A stretch of 57,171 bases of DNA from Faecalibacterium sp. UBA1819 (GTDB lineage Bacteria; Bacillota; Clostridia; Oscillospirales; Ruminococcaceae): contig DCEX01000022.1 of the NCBI GenBank assembly GCA_002315015.1, positions 71,319-128,489 on the forward strand. The letters are read 5' to 3'. The stretch's first letter is position 1, and the number at the start of each line of letters is the position of its first letter. The notes below the pieces were generated by a model, which saw only the letters and a list, made by a program, of their open reading frames with translations, was not told the origin of the DNA and did not search any database. Below, piece after piece: positions 1 to 9,068 of the stretch. Both the position numbers and the translations under genes were made by a program.

Positions 1-194
1 CCCCCTTTTCCAAGCCTTTTTCCCCTTGCAACTCGTCTTCTTTTTGAATCAGGCGGCAGTTTTTCGACAGTCTTGGGGCTTGTGCATGAGAATGCACAAG
101 CTCCAAATATGTTTTATCAGAACAAGCGGTTTTGCTTGCGAAAAAGCGGAATCATATAACAGCAAGCCCGCGAATGAGCCGGGGTTGCACAGCC

Positions 195-899
195 TTAATC
201 CTCTTTGCTTTGCGGTGCTTCAATACGCGCTTCACTGGTTCGGATAAGGTGAAACAGGCTGGTGGCAAATTGAGGATATTCCCGCGAGAGGCTTTCCGTT
301 GTCATGGCAAATGCGGAAGCGTCTTTCACCGGTGCACCGGCCGGTGTTTCCTCCCCGGAAAGCGCCGCCTGCACATTGGCGTGTGCAACACTCATGGCCG
401 CGTCGGAATAGCCTTGGTAGACCGAGGTGGGAATGCGGAACATGCTGGCCGCGTTTTTAGGCGCAGAAGAGTGCATCAAGCGGAACATTTTGTACACTGC
501 CAGCATGAGGTAAGCACTAACCTCTGTCACGAGCGCTTTGTTGGGGCATGCGTTCAATTTATCGTATAAGATATTTAAGCTATTGGAAATCAGCTTCTTG
601 TTTAAAACAGGAAGCACACTGCCGTGGAACACGCCGTCCTTTGCGGATTCCGGCTCCGGCAGTTCTTCTACGGAAAGCGTCAGACCGCTTCGGTCGGCGC
701 TGCGGCCCAAAAGATAGTCGCACGATACGTTGTAATAGTTGGCAACGCGCACAACAAAGTCAAGGCCGCATTCACGAATGCCCTTTTCATAGTGCGACAA
801 AAGCGCTTGCGAAATGCCAAGCGCAGCCGCGGCCTCTTTTTGGGTGATACCCTTTTCTTTCCGCAGTAAAGTGATAATCCGGTTGAAATCGGAAGCCAT
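195..899 (-). CDS. XRE-family transcriptional regulator
   Basis: This 234-aa protein has an N-terminal helix-turn-helix of the Cro/C1 type (about residues 5-60). The recognition region reads GISQALLSHYEKG, followed by the common DYLLGRS end of the domain. The rest (about 70-234) is not a family I recognise; it looks helical and has no membrane segment. I chose the ATG at 899, which has an AAGGGG site 11 bases upstream; a TTG at 908 is possible but too close to that site. Its promoter side holds a perfect TTACG-TAT-CGTAA palindrome (922-934), a likely self-operator. It is transcribed away from the phosphatase gene. The DNA-binding role is well supported; the regulated genes are unknown. Confidence 0.85.
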   Translation of the reverse strand: MASDFNRIITLLRKEKGITQKEAAAALGISQALLSHYEKGIRECGLDFVVRVANYYNVSCDYLLGRSADRSGLTLSVEELPEPESAKDGVFHGSVLPVLNKKLISNSLNILYDKLNACPNKALVTEVSAYLMLAVYKMFRLMHSSAPKNAASMFRIPTSVYQGYSDAAMSVAHANVQAALSGEETPAGAPVKDASAFAMTTESLSREYPQFATSLFHLIRTSEARIEAPQSKED

Positions 900-921
900 A
901 GCACACAATACCCCTTTATAA

Positions 922-934
922 TTACGTATCGTAA
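922..934. promoter_or_regulatory. Candidate operator of the XRE regulator
   Basis: TTACGTATCGTAA is a perfect 5-bp inverted repeat with a 3-bp spacer. It lies 23 bases before the XRE start codon, where an autoregulatory site would be expected. Confidence 0.45.
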
Positions 935-1196
935 ATTATAACTGAAAGAAAACCTTTTGTAAATATCCAAAATGGCGAAAAAAAGCAAAATTCTTTGTGG
1001 CCTTTAAAAAATAGCTATATCGTGTGGGAAACACTGGCATTCTTCCTCAAAATATAGTATGATATGAATAAAAAATTTTTTGTGAACAACCGCATTGGGG
1101 CTGGTTTTGCGCTTTTTTGGGCGCATACAGGCACAATGTGTTCAGTCGGGCGGCAGGGGATGCTCTGCCGGCCAGTTTGTGAAAAGGGAGAGTTGT

Positions 1197-1823
1197 ATGA
1201 AAAATTATCGTCTGTATTTGGTGCGTCATGGCATCACACAAGGCAACCTTGACGGCATTTATATGGGCAGCGGAACCGACCAGCCTTTGTGCGAAGAGGG
1301 AATCAATCGCTTAGAGGTGCTGAAAGCGCAGTTTCGCTACCCGCATGTGAATACGGTATTTTCCAGCCCGATGCAGCGAGCCATTGAAACGGCCGAAATT
1401 CTGTTTCCGGCGGCAAAGGATAAAATTATTCTGGAAGATTTGCGCGAAACGGATTTTGGTGAGTTTGAGGGCCAAAAAATGACAGACTTGCTGAAGGATG
1501 AGGCGTTTCAGCGCTGGATGGACCCCAGCCAGCATTTTACTCCCAACGGGGGCGAGCGTGCCGAGGATTTCCACAACCGCTGCCGCAACGTGCTGATGGG
1601 AATGCTGGAATACATGATGAAAGCCGGTGTGGAAAAAGCAGCGTGTGTGACCCATGGCGGCGTGATTATGAGTATGCTGGCACAGTGTGGTTTGCCGCAG
1701 CGCAGCCCGCATGACTGCATGGCAGACCCGGGCTGCGGCTATGAGGTACAGTGCAGCACACAGATGTGGATGCGCGACCATGCGGTGGAGATGGTGGCAA
1801 TTGTCCCTTATGGGTATGCGTAA
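1197..1823 (+). CDS. Histidine phosphatase (phosphoglycerate mutase-like)
   Basis: This is a 208-aa member of histidine phosphatase branch 1. The catalytic RHG motif is at the N-terminus (LYLVRHGITQGN), the acid/base region reads ETDFGEFEG, and the second histidine is in CVTHGGVI. Family members remove phosphate through a phospho-histidine; substrates range from sugar phosphates to cobalamin precursors, and the sequence alone does not decide which. I chose the ATG at 1197, which has GGGAG 7 bases upstream. Upstream in-frame codons exist but lack a ribosome binding site. It is a single gene, followed by a strong terminator at 1846-1874. Confidence 0.85.
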   Translation: MKNYRLYLVRHGITQGNLDGIYMGSGTDQPLCEEGINRLEVLKAQFRYPHVNTVFSSPMQRAIETAEILFPAAKDKIILEDLRETDFGEFEGQKMTDLLKDEAFQRWMDPSQHFTPNGGERAEDFHNRCRNVLMGMLEYMMKAGVEKAACVTHGGVIMSMLAQCGLPQRSPHDCMADPGCGYEVQCSTQMWMRDHAVEMVAIVPYGYA

Positions 1824-1845
1824 AATTAAATAGCATCTTTTTTCG

Positions 1846-1874
1846 GCGCTTTGCTTCGGCAGGGCGCTTTTTTT
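1846..1874 (+). terminator. Intrinsic terminator after the phosphatase gene
   Basis: A 9-bp stem (GCGCTTTGC with GCAGGGCGC, counting G-U pairs) is closed by a TTCG tetraloop and followed by seven T residues. Confidence 0.85.
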
Positions 1875-2000
1875 GCCGTTTTTGAGCCGGAGCGGCCTTT
1901 CTTAATGCTTATGAAAAAATTTTTTCGTCATTGTGAACAATCTTTTTGCATAACATTTTACAGTCTTTTTTGATGCATTATCTTTAAAAAAATAAAAAAG

Positions 2001-2238
2001 TGTGATAATATTTTTGTATAAGTTGCTGTTGCGTTGCCGAGAAGCGCAATACAGCCTAGAAAAAAGGCTGATGCAGCGGGGCGAAAGCCGGGCTGTATGC
2101 ACTGTGCCGGTGGGCGAGAGCGCACCGGACGCGGAAAAGCCTTTCCGCGGTGGGGCTTTAGCCTCGTTTTTGACGGCGCTGTGTAAACGGTGCAGTGAAA
2201 ACGGGCGGCTCCAACTATCAGAAAGAGGGTAGAGCGTT
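2001..2238 (+). ncRNA. Structured 5' leader of the EF-G-like gene (unknown RNA)
   Basis: About 230 bases separate a TGTGATAAT -10-like box (2001-2009) from the EF-G start, with no open frame of note. Several helices are visible. ATACAGCC pairs with GGCTGTAT over a distance and encloses CAGCCT/AGGCTG and a GCGAAAGC hairpin. CCGGTG (2107-2112) pairs with CACCGG (2123-2128) around a GCGAGAGC loop. GCGGAAA (2131-2137) pairs with TTTCCGC (2142-2148). GGGGCT/AGCCTC (2152-2165) is followed by GTTTTTG, which resembles an attenuator. I do not recognise a named riboswitch class here. It may control the translation factor gene. Confidence 0.4.
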
Positions 2239-4323
2239 ATGAACTATGCAAATGATCGAATTCGTACCGTGTTGCTGGCCGGCCATGCAGGCGCCGGAAA
2301 AACCACGTTGGCCGAAGCACTGTTGTACTTGACAAAAGGAACCGACCGTCTGGGACGTGTCGAAGACGGCAACACGGTGTGTGACTATGACCCTGACGAG
2401 GCCAAGCGCCACGCATCGCTGTCTTTGGCGGTGGCGCCTGTGGAATTTGACGGCGTGAAAATCAATTTGATTGACACACCGGGTTTGTTCGATTTCGAGG
2501 CGGGTTTGTACGAGGGAATCCGTGCAGCGGAGAGCGTTTTGATTGCTGTTTCCGCACGAAGCGGCCTGAGCGTGGGGGCGCAGAAGGCTTATCGTATGGC
2601 GGTAAAAAATGAAAAAGCGCGCATGTTCTACGTCAGCAAAGTAGACGCAGAAAATGCCGATTTTTATAAAGTGTTTGAAGAGCTGAAAAGCGAAATCGGC
2701 CCTTCGGTATGTCCTGTGGTGGTTCCCATCGAGCAGGCGGGCGGCCGTGTTTACTTAAACTTGATTACCAAAAAGGCATACAGCTATGCCGGTGACGGTA
2801 CAGCGCGTGAAGTGCCGGTACCCAGCTATGGCCACCGCACCGAAGGCTTGATGGCCGCTATGCGCGAAGCTGTTGCCGAAACAGACGAGGCCCTGATGGA
2901 GAAATTTTTTGAGGGCGAGCCGTTTACCGAAGAAGAAATGATCGAGGGTGTGCGCATGGGCACCCGCACAGGCGCTATCACTCCTGTGGTGTGCGGTGCT
3001 TCTACCACTATGGCGGCAGCCGACCAAGTGCTTTGGGCAATGCGCAAACTGCTGCCCAGCGCTGCGCGCGCCGCAGGTGAAGTGGGCGTAGACCGCGACG
3101 GAAACCCCGTTGAAATCAACTGCACGCCCGACGAGCCGCTGTGTGCTTATGTGTTTAAAACGGTGGCCGATCCGTTTGTGGGCAAAATGAGCTATGTGAA
3201 GGTAATCAGCGGTAAGCTGACACCCGATACTCCGGCTTTCAACCCGCGCACGGGTGAGCCTGAGCGTCTGGGTAAGCTGGCATTTGCAAAAGGCAAAAAG
3301 CTGGTGGATACCGATTGCATTTCAGCGGGCGATGTTGGCGTTTTAACCAAGCTGCCCAGCGCAAAAACCGGCGATACGCTGTGTGCGCCCGGCCGTGTGG
3401 TGACACTGGAAGCACCCACATTCCCGGTACCGACCCTTTCCATGGCCATTAAAGTGAAAAATAAAGGCGACGAAAGCAAAGTATCCGGTGCACTTCAGCG
3501 TTTGATGGAGGAGGATCCCACCATCGGTTACCGTGTGGACACCGAAACCGTGCAGCAGATTCTCAGCGGTATGGGCGAGCAGCACCTGGATGTTGTGTGC
3601 TCCAAGCTGAAAAATAAATTCGGTGTGGAAATTGCGCTGGCAAAGCCGCGCATTGCCTACCGCGAGTCCATCCGCAAAACGTTTAAGGCACAGGGCCGTC
3701 ATAAAAAACAAACGGGCGGCCACGGCCAGTTTGGCGATGTGTGGATCGAGTTTGAGCCCACGCAGGACGGAGACTTTGTCTTTGAGGAGAAAGTGTTTGG
3801 CGGCAGTGTTCCCAAAAACTTCTTCCCGGCTGTCGAAAAGGGTCTGCAAGAGGCGGTTCAGCATGGTGTGCTGGCGGGCTATCCCGTTGTCGGTTTGAAG
3901 GCCACTTTGTTGGACGGCAGCTATCACCCGGTTGATTCTTCCGAGATGGCGTTTAAAATGGCGGCGAAGCTCGCCTATAAGGCAGCACTGCCGCAGGCCG
4001 GCCCCGTGCTGCTGGAGCCGATCGGCACGCTGAAGGCTACAGTGCCCAATGATGTCACAGGCGATATTATGGGCGAAGTAACCAAGCGGCGCGGGCGTGT
4101 GCTGGGCATGAACCCGGCAGAGGACGGAATGCAGACCGTCGAGGCGGAAGTTCCCGTTAGTGAAATGCATGATTTCACCACCTATCTGCGTCAAAGTACA
4201 CAGGGAAGGGGCAGTTTTGTATTTGAGTTTACCCGTTATGAGGCGCTGCCTTCACAGCTGGAAAGCAAAGTGATTGAGGACGCCAAGAAATTCATGGATA
4301 TTAAGTCCGACGACGAAGTATAG
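2239..4323 (+). CDS. Elongation factor G paralogue (EF-G-like translational GTPase)
   Basis: This 694-aa protein has the full EF-G layout: GTPase domain, EF-Tu-like beta barrel, then domains III to V. The P-loop is GHAGAGKTT and the G3 box is DTPG. Two details differ from canonical FusA: the G4 box reads SKVD instead of NKxD, and the switch I segment reads EAKRHASLSLAV instead of the ERGITI type. These fit the EF-G-like paralogues (FusA2-type) common in Clostridia, whose role in ribosome translocation or recycling is less settled. The ATG at 2239 has AGAGGG upstream and follows a long structured leader. The gene is monocistronic; a GC-rich hairpin follows at 4351. Confidence 0.88.
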   Translation: MNYANDRIRTVLLAGHAGAGKTTLAEALLYLTKGTDRLGRVEDGNTVCDYDPDEAKRHASLSLAVAPVEFDGVKINLIDTPGLFDFEAGLYEGIRAAESVLIAVSARSGLSVGAQKAYRMAVKNEKARMFYVSKVDAENADFYKVFEELKSEIGPSVCPVVVPIEQAGGRVYLNLITKKAYSYAGDGTAREVPVPSYGHRTEGLMAAMREAVAETDEALMEKFFEGEPFTEEEMIEGVRMGTRTGAITPVVCGASTTMAAADQVLWAMRKLLPSAARAAGEVGVDRDGNPVEINCTPDEPLCAYVFKTVADPFVGKMSYVKVISGKLTPDTPAFNPRTGEPERLGKLAFAKGKKLVDTDCISAGDVGVLTKLPSAKTGDTLCAPGRVVTLEAPTFPVPTLSMAIKVKNKGDESKVSGALQRLMEEDPTIGYRVDTETVQQILSGMGEQHLDVVCSKLKNKFGVEIALAKPRIAYRESIRKTFKAQGRHKKQTGGHGQFGDVWIEFEPTQDGDFVFEEKVFGGSVPKNFFPAVEKGLQEAVQHGVLAGYPVVGLKATLLDGSYHPVDSSEMAFKMAAKLAYKAALPQAGPVLLEPIGTLKATVPNDVTGDIMGEVTKRRGRVLGMNPAEDGMQTVEAEVPVSEMHDFTTYLRQSTQGRGSFVFEFTRYEALPSQLESKVIEDAKKFMDIKSDDEV

Positions 4324-4350
4324 AGTCGTCAATACCTCTCCCCCCCCTCG

Positions 4351-4381
4351 GCACGGGCAGTCTTCTCGGGACTGCCCGTGC
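4351..4381 (+). terminator. Hairpin after the EF-G-like gene
   Basis: A perfect 12-bp stem (GCACGGGCAGTC/GACTGCCCGTGC) with a 7-base loop sits 27 bases after the stop codon. The T-tract is poor, so termination may be incomplete. Confidence 0.6.
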
Positions 4382-4485
4382 TTGCGTGTGGCCCAATGAC
4401 GCCAATGGAGATCAGGGGAAAATGGTTGACTAAGCAAAAAAATAATGTAAAAAAATGTCACTTCATACAAAAAAGATAGTTTTGC

Positions 4486-4514
4486 TTGACACACTCATAT
4501 AAAATAGTTATAAT
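4486..4514 (+). promoter_or_regulatory. Sigma-A promoter of greA
   Basis: TTGACA (4486-4491) and TATAAT (4509-4514) both match consensus perfectly and are separated by 17 bases. Transcription should start near 4521, giving a leader of about 80 bases before greA. Confidence 0.9.
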
Positions 4515-4601
4515 AGTGTGCATTGTACGGCTGTTAGAAGCACGGTTTCACAGCGCGTACGAAAGAAAAGTATTGAGTGCAAACTGTGCCAAAGGAGAAC
4601 G

Positions 4602-5087
4602 ATGAACGTGAATAAAGAAGTCGTTATGACATATGCCGGTCTGCGTGCGCTGGAGGACGAGCTGGAAAACCTGAAAACCGTCAAGCGCAAAGAAGTTGCC
4701 GAAAAAATCAAAGTGGCGCGTGGCTACGGCGATTTGTCTGAAAACAGCGAGTATGACGAGGCGAAGAACGAGCAGGGCTTGGTGGAAAGCCGCATTGCCG
4801 AGCTGGAAAAGCGTTTGAAACATGCGCGCGTCATTGATGAAAGCGAGCTGAGCAACGACAGCATCAGCGTGGGCAGCCATGTGAAAATTAAAGACGAAGA
4901 CGGTGATGAGGAAGAGTACGACATTACCGGCTCCACTGAGGCAGACCCGCTGGAGGGCAAAATTTCCGACGAAAGCCCCATTGGTTCGGCATTGATTGGT
5001 CATGGTGTGGGCGATAAAGTAGTGGTTACTTTGCCCAATGGCAATACCGTCACTTATGAGGTAATGGCCATCAGCGGCGCAATTTGA
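4602..5087 (+). CDS. greA: Transcription elongation factor GreA
   Basis: GreA is 161 aa here, the normal length. It rescues backtracked RNA polymerase by inserting its coiled coil into the secondary channel and stimulating transcript cleavage. The N-terminal coiled coil (about 10-80) contains the conserved tip, [16 protein letters not shown], with its acidic residues. The C-terminal FKBP-like domain (about 85-161) ends in [18 protein letters not shown], a GreA hallmark. The ATG at 4602 has AAAGGAG 6 bases upstream. The gene is driven by a consensus promoter and closed by a clear terminator at 5131-5159. It lies just before lysS, a common pairing in Firmicutes. Confidence 0.97.
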   Translation: MNVNKEVVMTYAGLRALEDELENLKTVKRKEVAEKIKVARGYGDLSENSEYDEAKNEQGLVESRIAELEKRLKHARVIDESELSNDSISVGSHVKIKDEDGDEEEYDITGSTEADPLEGKISDESPIGSALIGHGVGDKVVVTLPNGNTVTYEVMAISGAI

Positions 5088-5130
5088 TTGGCGCTGCTAA
5101 AGCAAATGTTTTCTTTTTTCTAATTTGCGA

Positions 5131-5159
5131 AAAAAACAGGTGCGCAAGCACCTGTTTTT
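5131..5159 (+). terminator. Terminator between greA and lysS
   Basis: CAGGTGC and GCACCTG enclose a GCAA loop. An A-run lies before the stem and a T-run after it, so it can act in both directions. Confidence 0.9.
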
Positions 5160-5274
5160 GTGTTATACTATACCCCAAGGACGTTTGAACAAGCGGTGCG
5201 GGCCGTTTGTTTGAAAACCATTTGTCAGACGCGGTGTAAAATGCGTCGGGATTTTATAATAGGAGAGAATGTTC

Positions 5275-6795
5275 ATGGCAGAAAATAATATGCCCATCCA
5301 AAACGAAGCGGCCAACGAACAGGATTATAACGAGCTGGTCGCCATTCGCCGCGAAAAGTTGAAGGCGCTTCAAGACGCAGGAAAAGACCCGTTTGCCAAT
5401 ACGGTATGGCCGCAGAGCGATTTTGCGGCAGAAATCAAAGAAAACTTTGTCGACTTGCCGGAAGGCGAGGAGCCGCGCCGCGTTTGCATGGCGGGCCGCA
5501 TGATGTCCAAGCGCGTGATGGGCAAGGCCAGCTTTGCCGATTTGCGTGACAAAAGCGGCAATATTCAAATGTATGTGCGCCGCGACGACATCGGCACCGA
5601 TTCCTATCAGGAGTTTAAAAAGTTTGACATTGGCGATATTGTCGGTGTGCGCGGTTTTGTGTTCCGCACCAAAATGGGCGAAATCAGCGTCCATGTGACG
5701 GAAATTGTGCTGCTCAGCAAAAGCCTGCTTCCGCTGCCCGAGAAGTTCCACGGCCTCACTGACCGCGAAACGCGCTACCGTCAGCGTTATGTGGACTTGA
5801 TTGTCAACCCGGAAGTTAAGGATGTTTTTGTCAAGCGCAGCAAAATTATTAAGGAAATCCGCAACTACCTCGATGACCATGCCTTTATGGAGGTAGAAAC
5901 CCCTGTTTTGCATACACAGGCAGGCGGTGCTGCGGCACGTCCCTTCATCACCCACCACAATACGCTGGACATTGACATGTATATGCGCATTGCGCTGGAG
6001 CTGCACCTCAAGCGCTTGGTGGTAGGCGGCTTAGACCGTGTGTATGAGATTGGCCGTGTGTTCCGCAACGAGGGTATGGATACGCGCCACAATCCCGAAT
6101 TTACCATGCTGGAGGCTTATCAGGCCTACACCGATTACCGCGGCATGATGGATTTGTGCGAGGACATGATGCGCACTGTGGCACGCAAGGTGAACGGAAC
6201 GGCTGTTTGCGAGCTGGACGGCGTAACTTACGATTTGGAAAAGCCCTTTACCCGCATCAGCATGGTCGAAGCGGTGCGTCAGTATGCCGGTGTGGATTTT
6301 GACGCGATTGCCGACGACGAGGCGGCAAAGGCGATTGCAAAAGAGCGCCATGTGGCTTTTGAGCCGCACCACAAAAAGGGCGATATTCTCAACCTGTTCT
6401 TCGAGGAATTCGTGGAGGAGAAGCTGGTTCAGCCCACCTTCTTGACGGGTCATCCGGTTGAAATCAGCCCGTTGTCGAAAAAAGACCAGAACAATCCCGC
6501 TTATACCGAGCGTTTTGAGCTGTTTATCGGCGGACGTGAATATTGCAATGCGTTCAGCGAGCTGAACGACCCCATCGACCAGCGCCAGCGCTTTGAGTAT
6601 CAGGAATTTTTGAAAGCGCACGGCGATGACGAAGCTTCCGGTGTGGACGAGGACTTCCTCAATGCACTGAGCTATGGCTTGCCCCCCACAGGCGGTATCG
6701 GTATCGGCATTGACCGTTTTGTGATGCTGCTGACGAGCGCTTCTACGATTCGTGACGTTTTGCTGTTCCCCACAATGAAACCCCTGGACAAGTAA
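5275..6795 (+). CDS. lysS: Lysyl-tRNA synthetase, class II
   Basis: This 506-aa enzyme charges tRNA-Lys with lysine. An N-terminal OB-fold anticodon-binding domain (about 60-165) precedes the class II catalytic core. Motif 2 is visible as the run with GRVFRNEGMDTRHNPEFTM, and motif 3 as GGIGIGIDRFVMLLT. The end (RDVLLFPTMKP) is typical and complete. The start is the ATG at 5275, 9 bases after AGGAG; an ATG at 5269 is too close. The integrase of the large element reads toward this gene, and its stop codon is only 168 bases downstream, so the 3' end of lysS or the short spacer is the probable insertion site. Confidence 0.97.
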   Translation: MAENNMPIQNEAANEQDYNELVAIRREKLKALQDAGKDPFANTVWPQSDFAAEIKENFVDLPEGEEPRRVCMAGRMMSKRVMGKASFADLRDKSGNIQMYVRRDDIGTDSYQEFKKFDIGDIVGVRGFVFRTKMGEISVHVTEIVLLSKSLLPLPEKFHGLTDRETRYRQRYVDLIVNPEVKDVFVKRSKIIKEIRNYLDDHAFMEVETPVLHTQAGGAAARPFITHHNTLDIDMYMRIALELHLKRLVVGGLDRVYEIGRVFRNEGMDTRHNPEFTMLEAYQAYTDYRGMMDLCEDMMRTVARKVNGTAVCELDGVTYDLEKPFTRISMVEAVRQYAGVDFDAIADDEAAKAIAKERHVAFEPHHKKGDILNLFFEEFVEEKLVQPTFLTGHPVEISPLSKKDQNNPAYTERFELFIGGREYCNAFSELNDPIDQRQRFEYQEFLKAHGDDEASGVDEDFLNALSYGLPPTGGIGIGIDRFVMLLTSASTIRDVLLFPTMKPLDK

Positions 6796-6858
6796 AACAC
6801 AATATGTAGTGCTTGATGGAAACGTACGACACAAGATGAAGTGAAAGAGGTGTGCGAC

Positions 6859-6879
6859 TACAACTTTTTTACAACTTTT
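6859..6879. repeat. Tandem TACAACTTTT repeats at the element's left edge
   Basis: TACAACTTTT occurs at 6859-6868 and 6870-6879, one helical turn apart, between lysS and the integrase gene. Such a pair could be integrase core or arm sites of attL. The other att copy is needed to tell. Confidence 0.4.
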
Positions 6880-6916
6880 GCTTGAAGTCAGACGACACCA
6901 GACGGGCCAAAATGAA

Positions 6917-6955
6917 GGGCAAATCCGCAAGTTATATGCGGATTTGCCCTTTTTT
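6917..6955 (+). terminator. Terminator between lysS and the integrase gene
   Basis: A perfect 13-bp stem (6917-6929 with 6937-6949) and a 7-base loop are followed by six T residues on the plus strand. It ends lysS-direction transcription just before the convergent integrase gene. Confidence 0.9.
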
Positions 6956-6962
6956 GTAATTC

Positions 6963-8192
6963 TCACATTAACACCAAATTGACCTTAATGTCTTCGGCTT
7001 TTTCCTTCATGCTTTCCTGTGTGATATGCGTGTAGATGTCCATGGTTGTAGAGAAATCAGCATGGCCCATTACTTGCTGAATGAACTTGATATCATTTGT
7101 GCTTTCACAGAGTCTGGTGCAGAAAGTATGTCTGAGGTTATGCACGGTAAAATGCGGCAGCAGATCCGGCGCACGGTCTTCCAGCTCGGCCTGATCCATT
7201 TCTTCGGCATTGTAGGCAAGAGAGATGCGCTCAATGGCTCGATTGATATTATGGGCGCTGAGAAAGTATCCAGTACGGTTACGAAAAAGAAATCCATGGT
7301 ACCCACTCATAACAAGATCTTCAGGATATAGGGCATCCATAACTTCGATCAAAGCGCGGAGCTGTTCCGCAACCTGCGGATAGAGGATAGGAATGATACG
7401 GGTGCCGCTGGCCGTTTTAGGCGTGGTAATATGGAACCCTGCTTTTCCTTCAATAACTCGATAAATCAAGTTATGGTTGACGGAGATTGTATTGTTTTCC
7501 AGATCCACATCATTTTTGGTTAAGCCGGTGCACTCTGCGACACGCATTCCCGTACCGAGCAGCACGACCATGATGGGCAGCCAATGACTGTACATCGGTG
7601 ACTTGGAAATGAAGCGAAGAAAATTCTTCTGCTGTGCCATAGTCAACGCAATTCTTTTCTTTGGAGGTGCCCCCGAACCCTCTGCCTTGAGAGAACGGTA
7701 GACACCCTTGCTGGGATTTTTGCGGATGTAATCGTCATCAACAGCCAGTTCAAGTGAGGGGAAAATTAGATTGTTGATGCTCTCCAGCGAGTTGATTGCA
7801 AAGCCCTTTCTCAAAAGCTTGGTGTAAAAAGTTAGGATGTCACTTTTTCGGATATTGGGCAAAGGGGTGTAGGCAAACGGTTCGTCCTTTACATAGCGGT
7901 TCCAGAGATATTCGTAATTTGCCCGTGTAGACGCTTTCAGCTGGATTTTCGTATCCATAAGAAGTCTGAACATATCATTCAGAGTGATCTTCATAGCTTC
8001 TTGAGTACGGATTCCATCTTCCTTGTCATGGTCAATCAGTTTTTCTTTGGCCCGCAGACTTGCAAGATCGTAGTCGTAGATGTACTTTTTCTTGTTCCCC
8101 AGCTTATAGACATACATATAGCTGCCGTCTGAACGCTGGGTTTCTCCTGGTCGTAGGTTGCGTCCTTTGTTGTCTTTTCTAATTTTTGGCAT
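6963..8192 (-). CDS. int: Tyrosine integrase, Tn916 Int type
   Basis: This 409-aa site-specific recombinase would integrate and excise the element. An N-terminal arm-binding segment (GRNLRPGETQRSDGSYMYVY) resembles Tn916 Int. A core-binding SAM-like domain follows (about 70-170), then the catalytic domain with the first Arg in GTGMRVAE, HxxR in HNLRHTFCTRL, the late His in GHADFSTTMDIY, and the nucleophile Tyr in IYTH. The length matches the family (about 400 aa). The start at 8192 has GGGAGG upstream. It is the outermost element gene and points toward lysS, the usual place beside an att site. Confidence 0.95.
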   Translation of the reverse strand: MPKIRKDNKGRNLRPGETQRSDGSYMYVYKLGNKKKYIYDYDLASLRAKEKLIDHDKEDGIRTQEAMKITLNDMFRLLMDTKIQLKASTRANYEYLWNRYVKDEPFAYTPLPNIRKSDILTFYTKLLRKGFAINSLESINNLIFPSLELAVDDDYIRKNPSKGVYRSLKAEGSGAPPKKRIALTMAQQKNFLRFISKSPMYSHWLPIMVVLLGTGMRVAECTGLTKNDVDLENNTISVNHNLIYRVIEGKAGFHITTPKTASGTRIIPILYPQVAEQLRALIEVMDALYPEDLVMSGYHGFLFRNRTGYFLSAHNINRAIERISLAYNAEEMDQAELEDRAPDLLPHFTVHNLRHTFCTRLCESTNDIKFIQQVMGHADFSTTMDIYTHITQESMKEKAEDIKVNLVLM

Positions 8193-8249
8193 AGATTGAT
8201 ACCTCCCGATGGTTTGTGTACTGGTGTGCCCTTGGTGGGCAAGGTTCTG

Positions 8250-8450
8250 TCAGCATGAAATCTCGTAAAGATATTCCTTTACGCGCTGAACGCTCCAAAG
8301 AACACGAGAATTCATGGTGATGCGGGCATGAGCCAGATCGCCAATCTGAACGGCGGTGTGTCGCCCGCAGTCAAGCAGTTTGCAAAGCGATTCTGTATCT
8401 ACCGCTAAGCACTGCTCCGGTGAAAGGTCATTGGGTTTTCTCTTCTCCAT
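8250..8450 (-). CDS. Excisionase-like small DNA-binding protein
   Basis: This 66-aa protein has a winged-helix/HTH fold suggested by VDTESLCKLLDCGRHTAVQIG followed by SRVLWSVQRVKEYLYE. This resembles the short excisionase or MerR-type HTH proteins next to Tn916-like integrases. It lies 57 bases upstream of the integrase gene on the same strand and has GGAGGG before its ATG. Xis proteins bend att DNA and steer the integrase toward excision. The role is inferred from size, fold and position. Confidence 0.75.
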   Translation of the reverse strand: MEKRKPNDLSPEQCLAVDTESLCKLLDCGRHTAVQIGDLAHARITMNSRVLWSVQRVKEYLYEISC

Positions 8451-8991
8451 AATTGCCCTCCTTTGTTTGCAATTACATATATCCTATATTGTTTGTAGAC
8501 GAAGGTTTTCAACAAAAACAATGAAGTCATTCAAATTTATCGGGAAGTATGTAGTCTCTTCCAAAGGTCATTTCCTGCGCCGGGGATTTCCGCCACGTAT
8601 TGTCAGGGCCTGCTATGCAGTATTTCAATCGTGGGCACGCTCAATAAAGTCCTCGCATACTATCCACAATCCCTGTATAACTCCTCCGGAAAAGATTATG
8701 AACTTGTCAAGGTACAAAAAGAGTGTGCAGGCTGGATAGCAATTTCTGTACCAGGCCTGTACACCCTTATAAATAGACAAGCAGTTGCCAATTTTCTGCA
8801 TGTTCTGCAATTTTATTTTTAGCTCCCACACCTCGAACACAATATATATGTGTTTTTGCTTGACTGATTCTATATGTTGTGTTAAACTGGAAATGTAATT
8901 GATATTTGTGCGTTCCCTTATGGGATACAGATTGATTTCTGTACCGCAGGCCAAATGCCCGCATTGCACACGCAGTTAAGTTTGTACTTGT

Positions 8992-9041
8992 GCCAGTAGT
9001 ATCACTGCGCCCTTGGGGCCAGTGTATTACTGGCTTTTTTT
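8992..9041 (+). terminator. Long terminator-like hairpin in the operon leader
   Basis: GCCAGTA-n-TATCACTG (8992-9007) pairs with CAGTGTATTACTGGC (9020-9034) around a GCCC/GGGC top, and seven T residues follow. The stem is nearly continuous. It lies about 160 bases before the first operon ORF, so it would act as a leader terminator. Confidence 0.8.
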
Positions 9042-9068
9042 GTTTTTTCGGGAGTTTTATTCCCAGCA

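Noticed and set aside
2755..4194. Long minus-strand frames opposite the EF-G-like gene
   Set aside because: They are codon-bias shadows of a well-supported gene and have no start signals.
8517..8822. Short plus-strand frames in the leader region
   Set aside because: They lack ribosome binding sites, have no family features and overlap frames on the other strand equally well.
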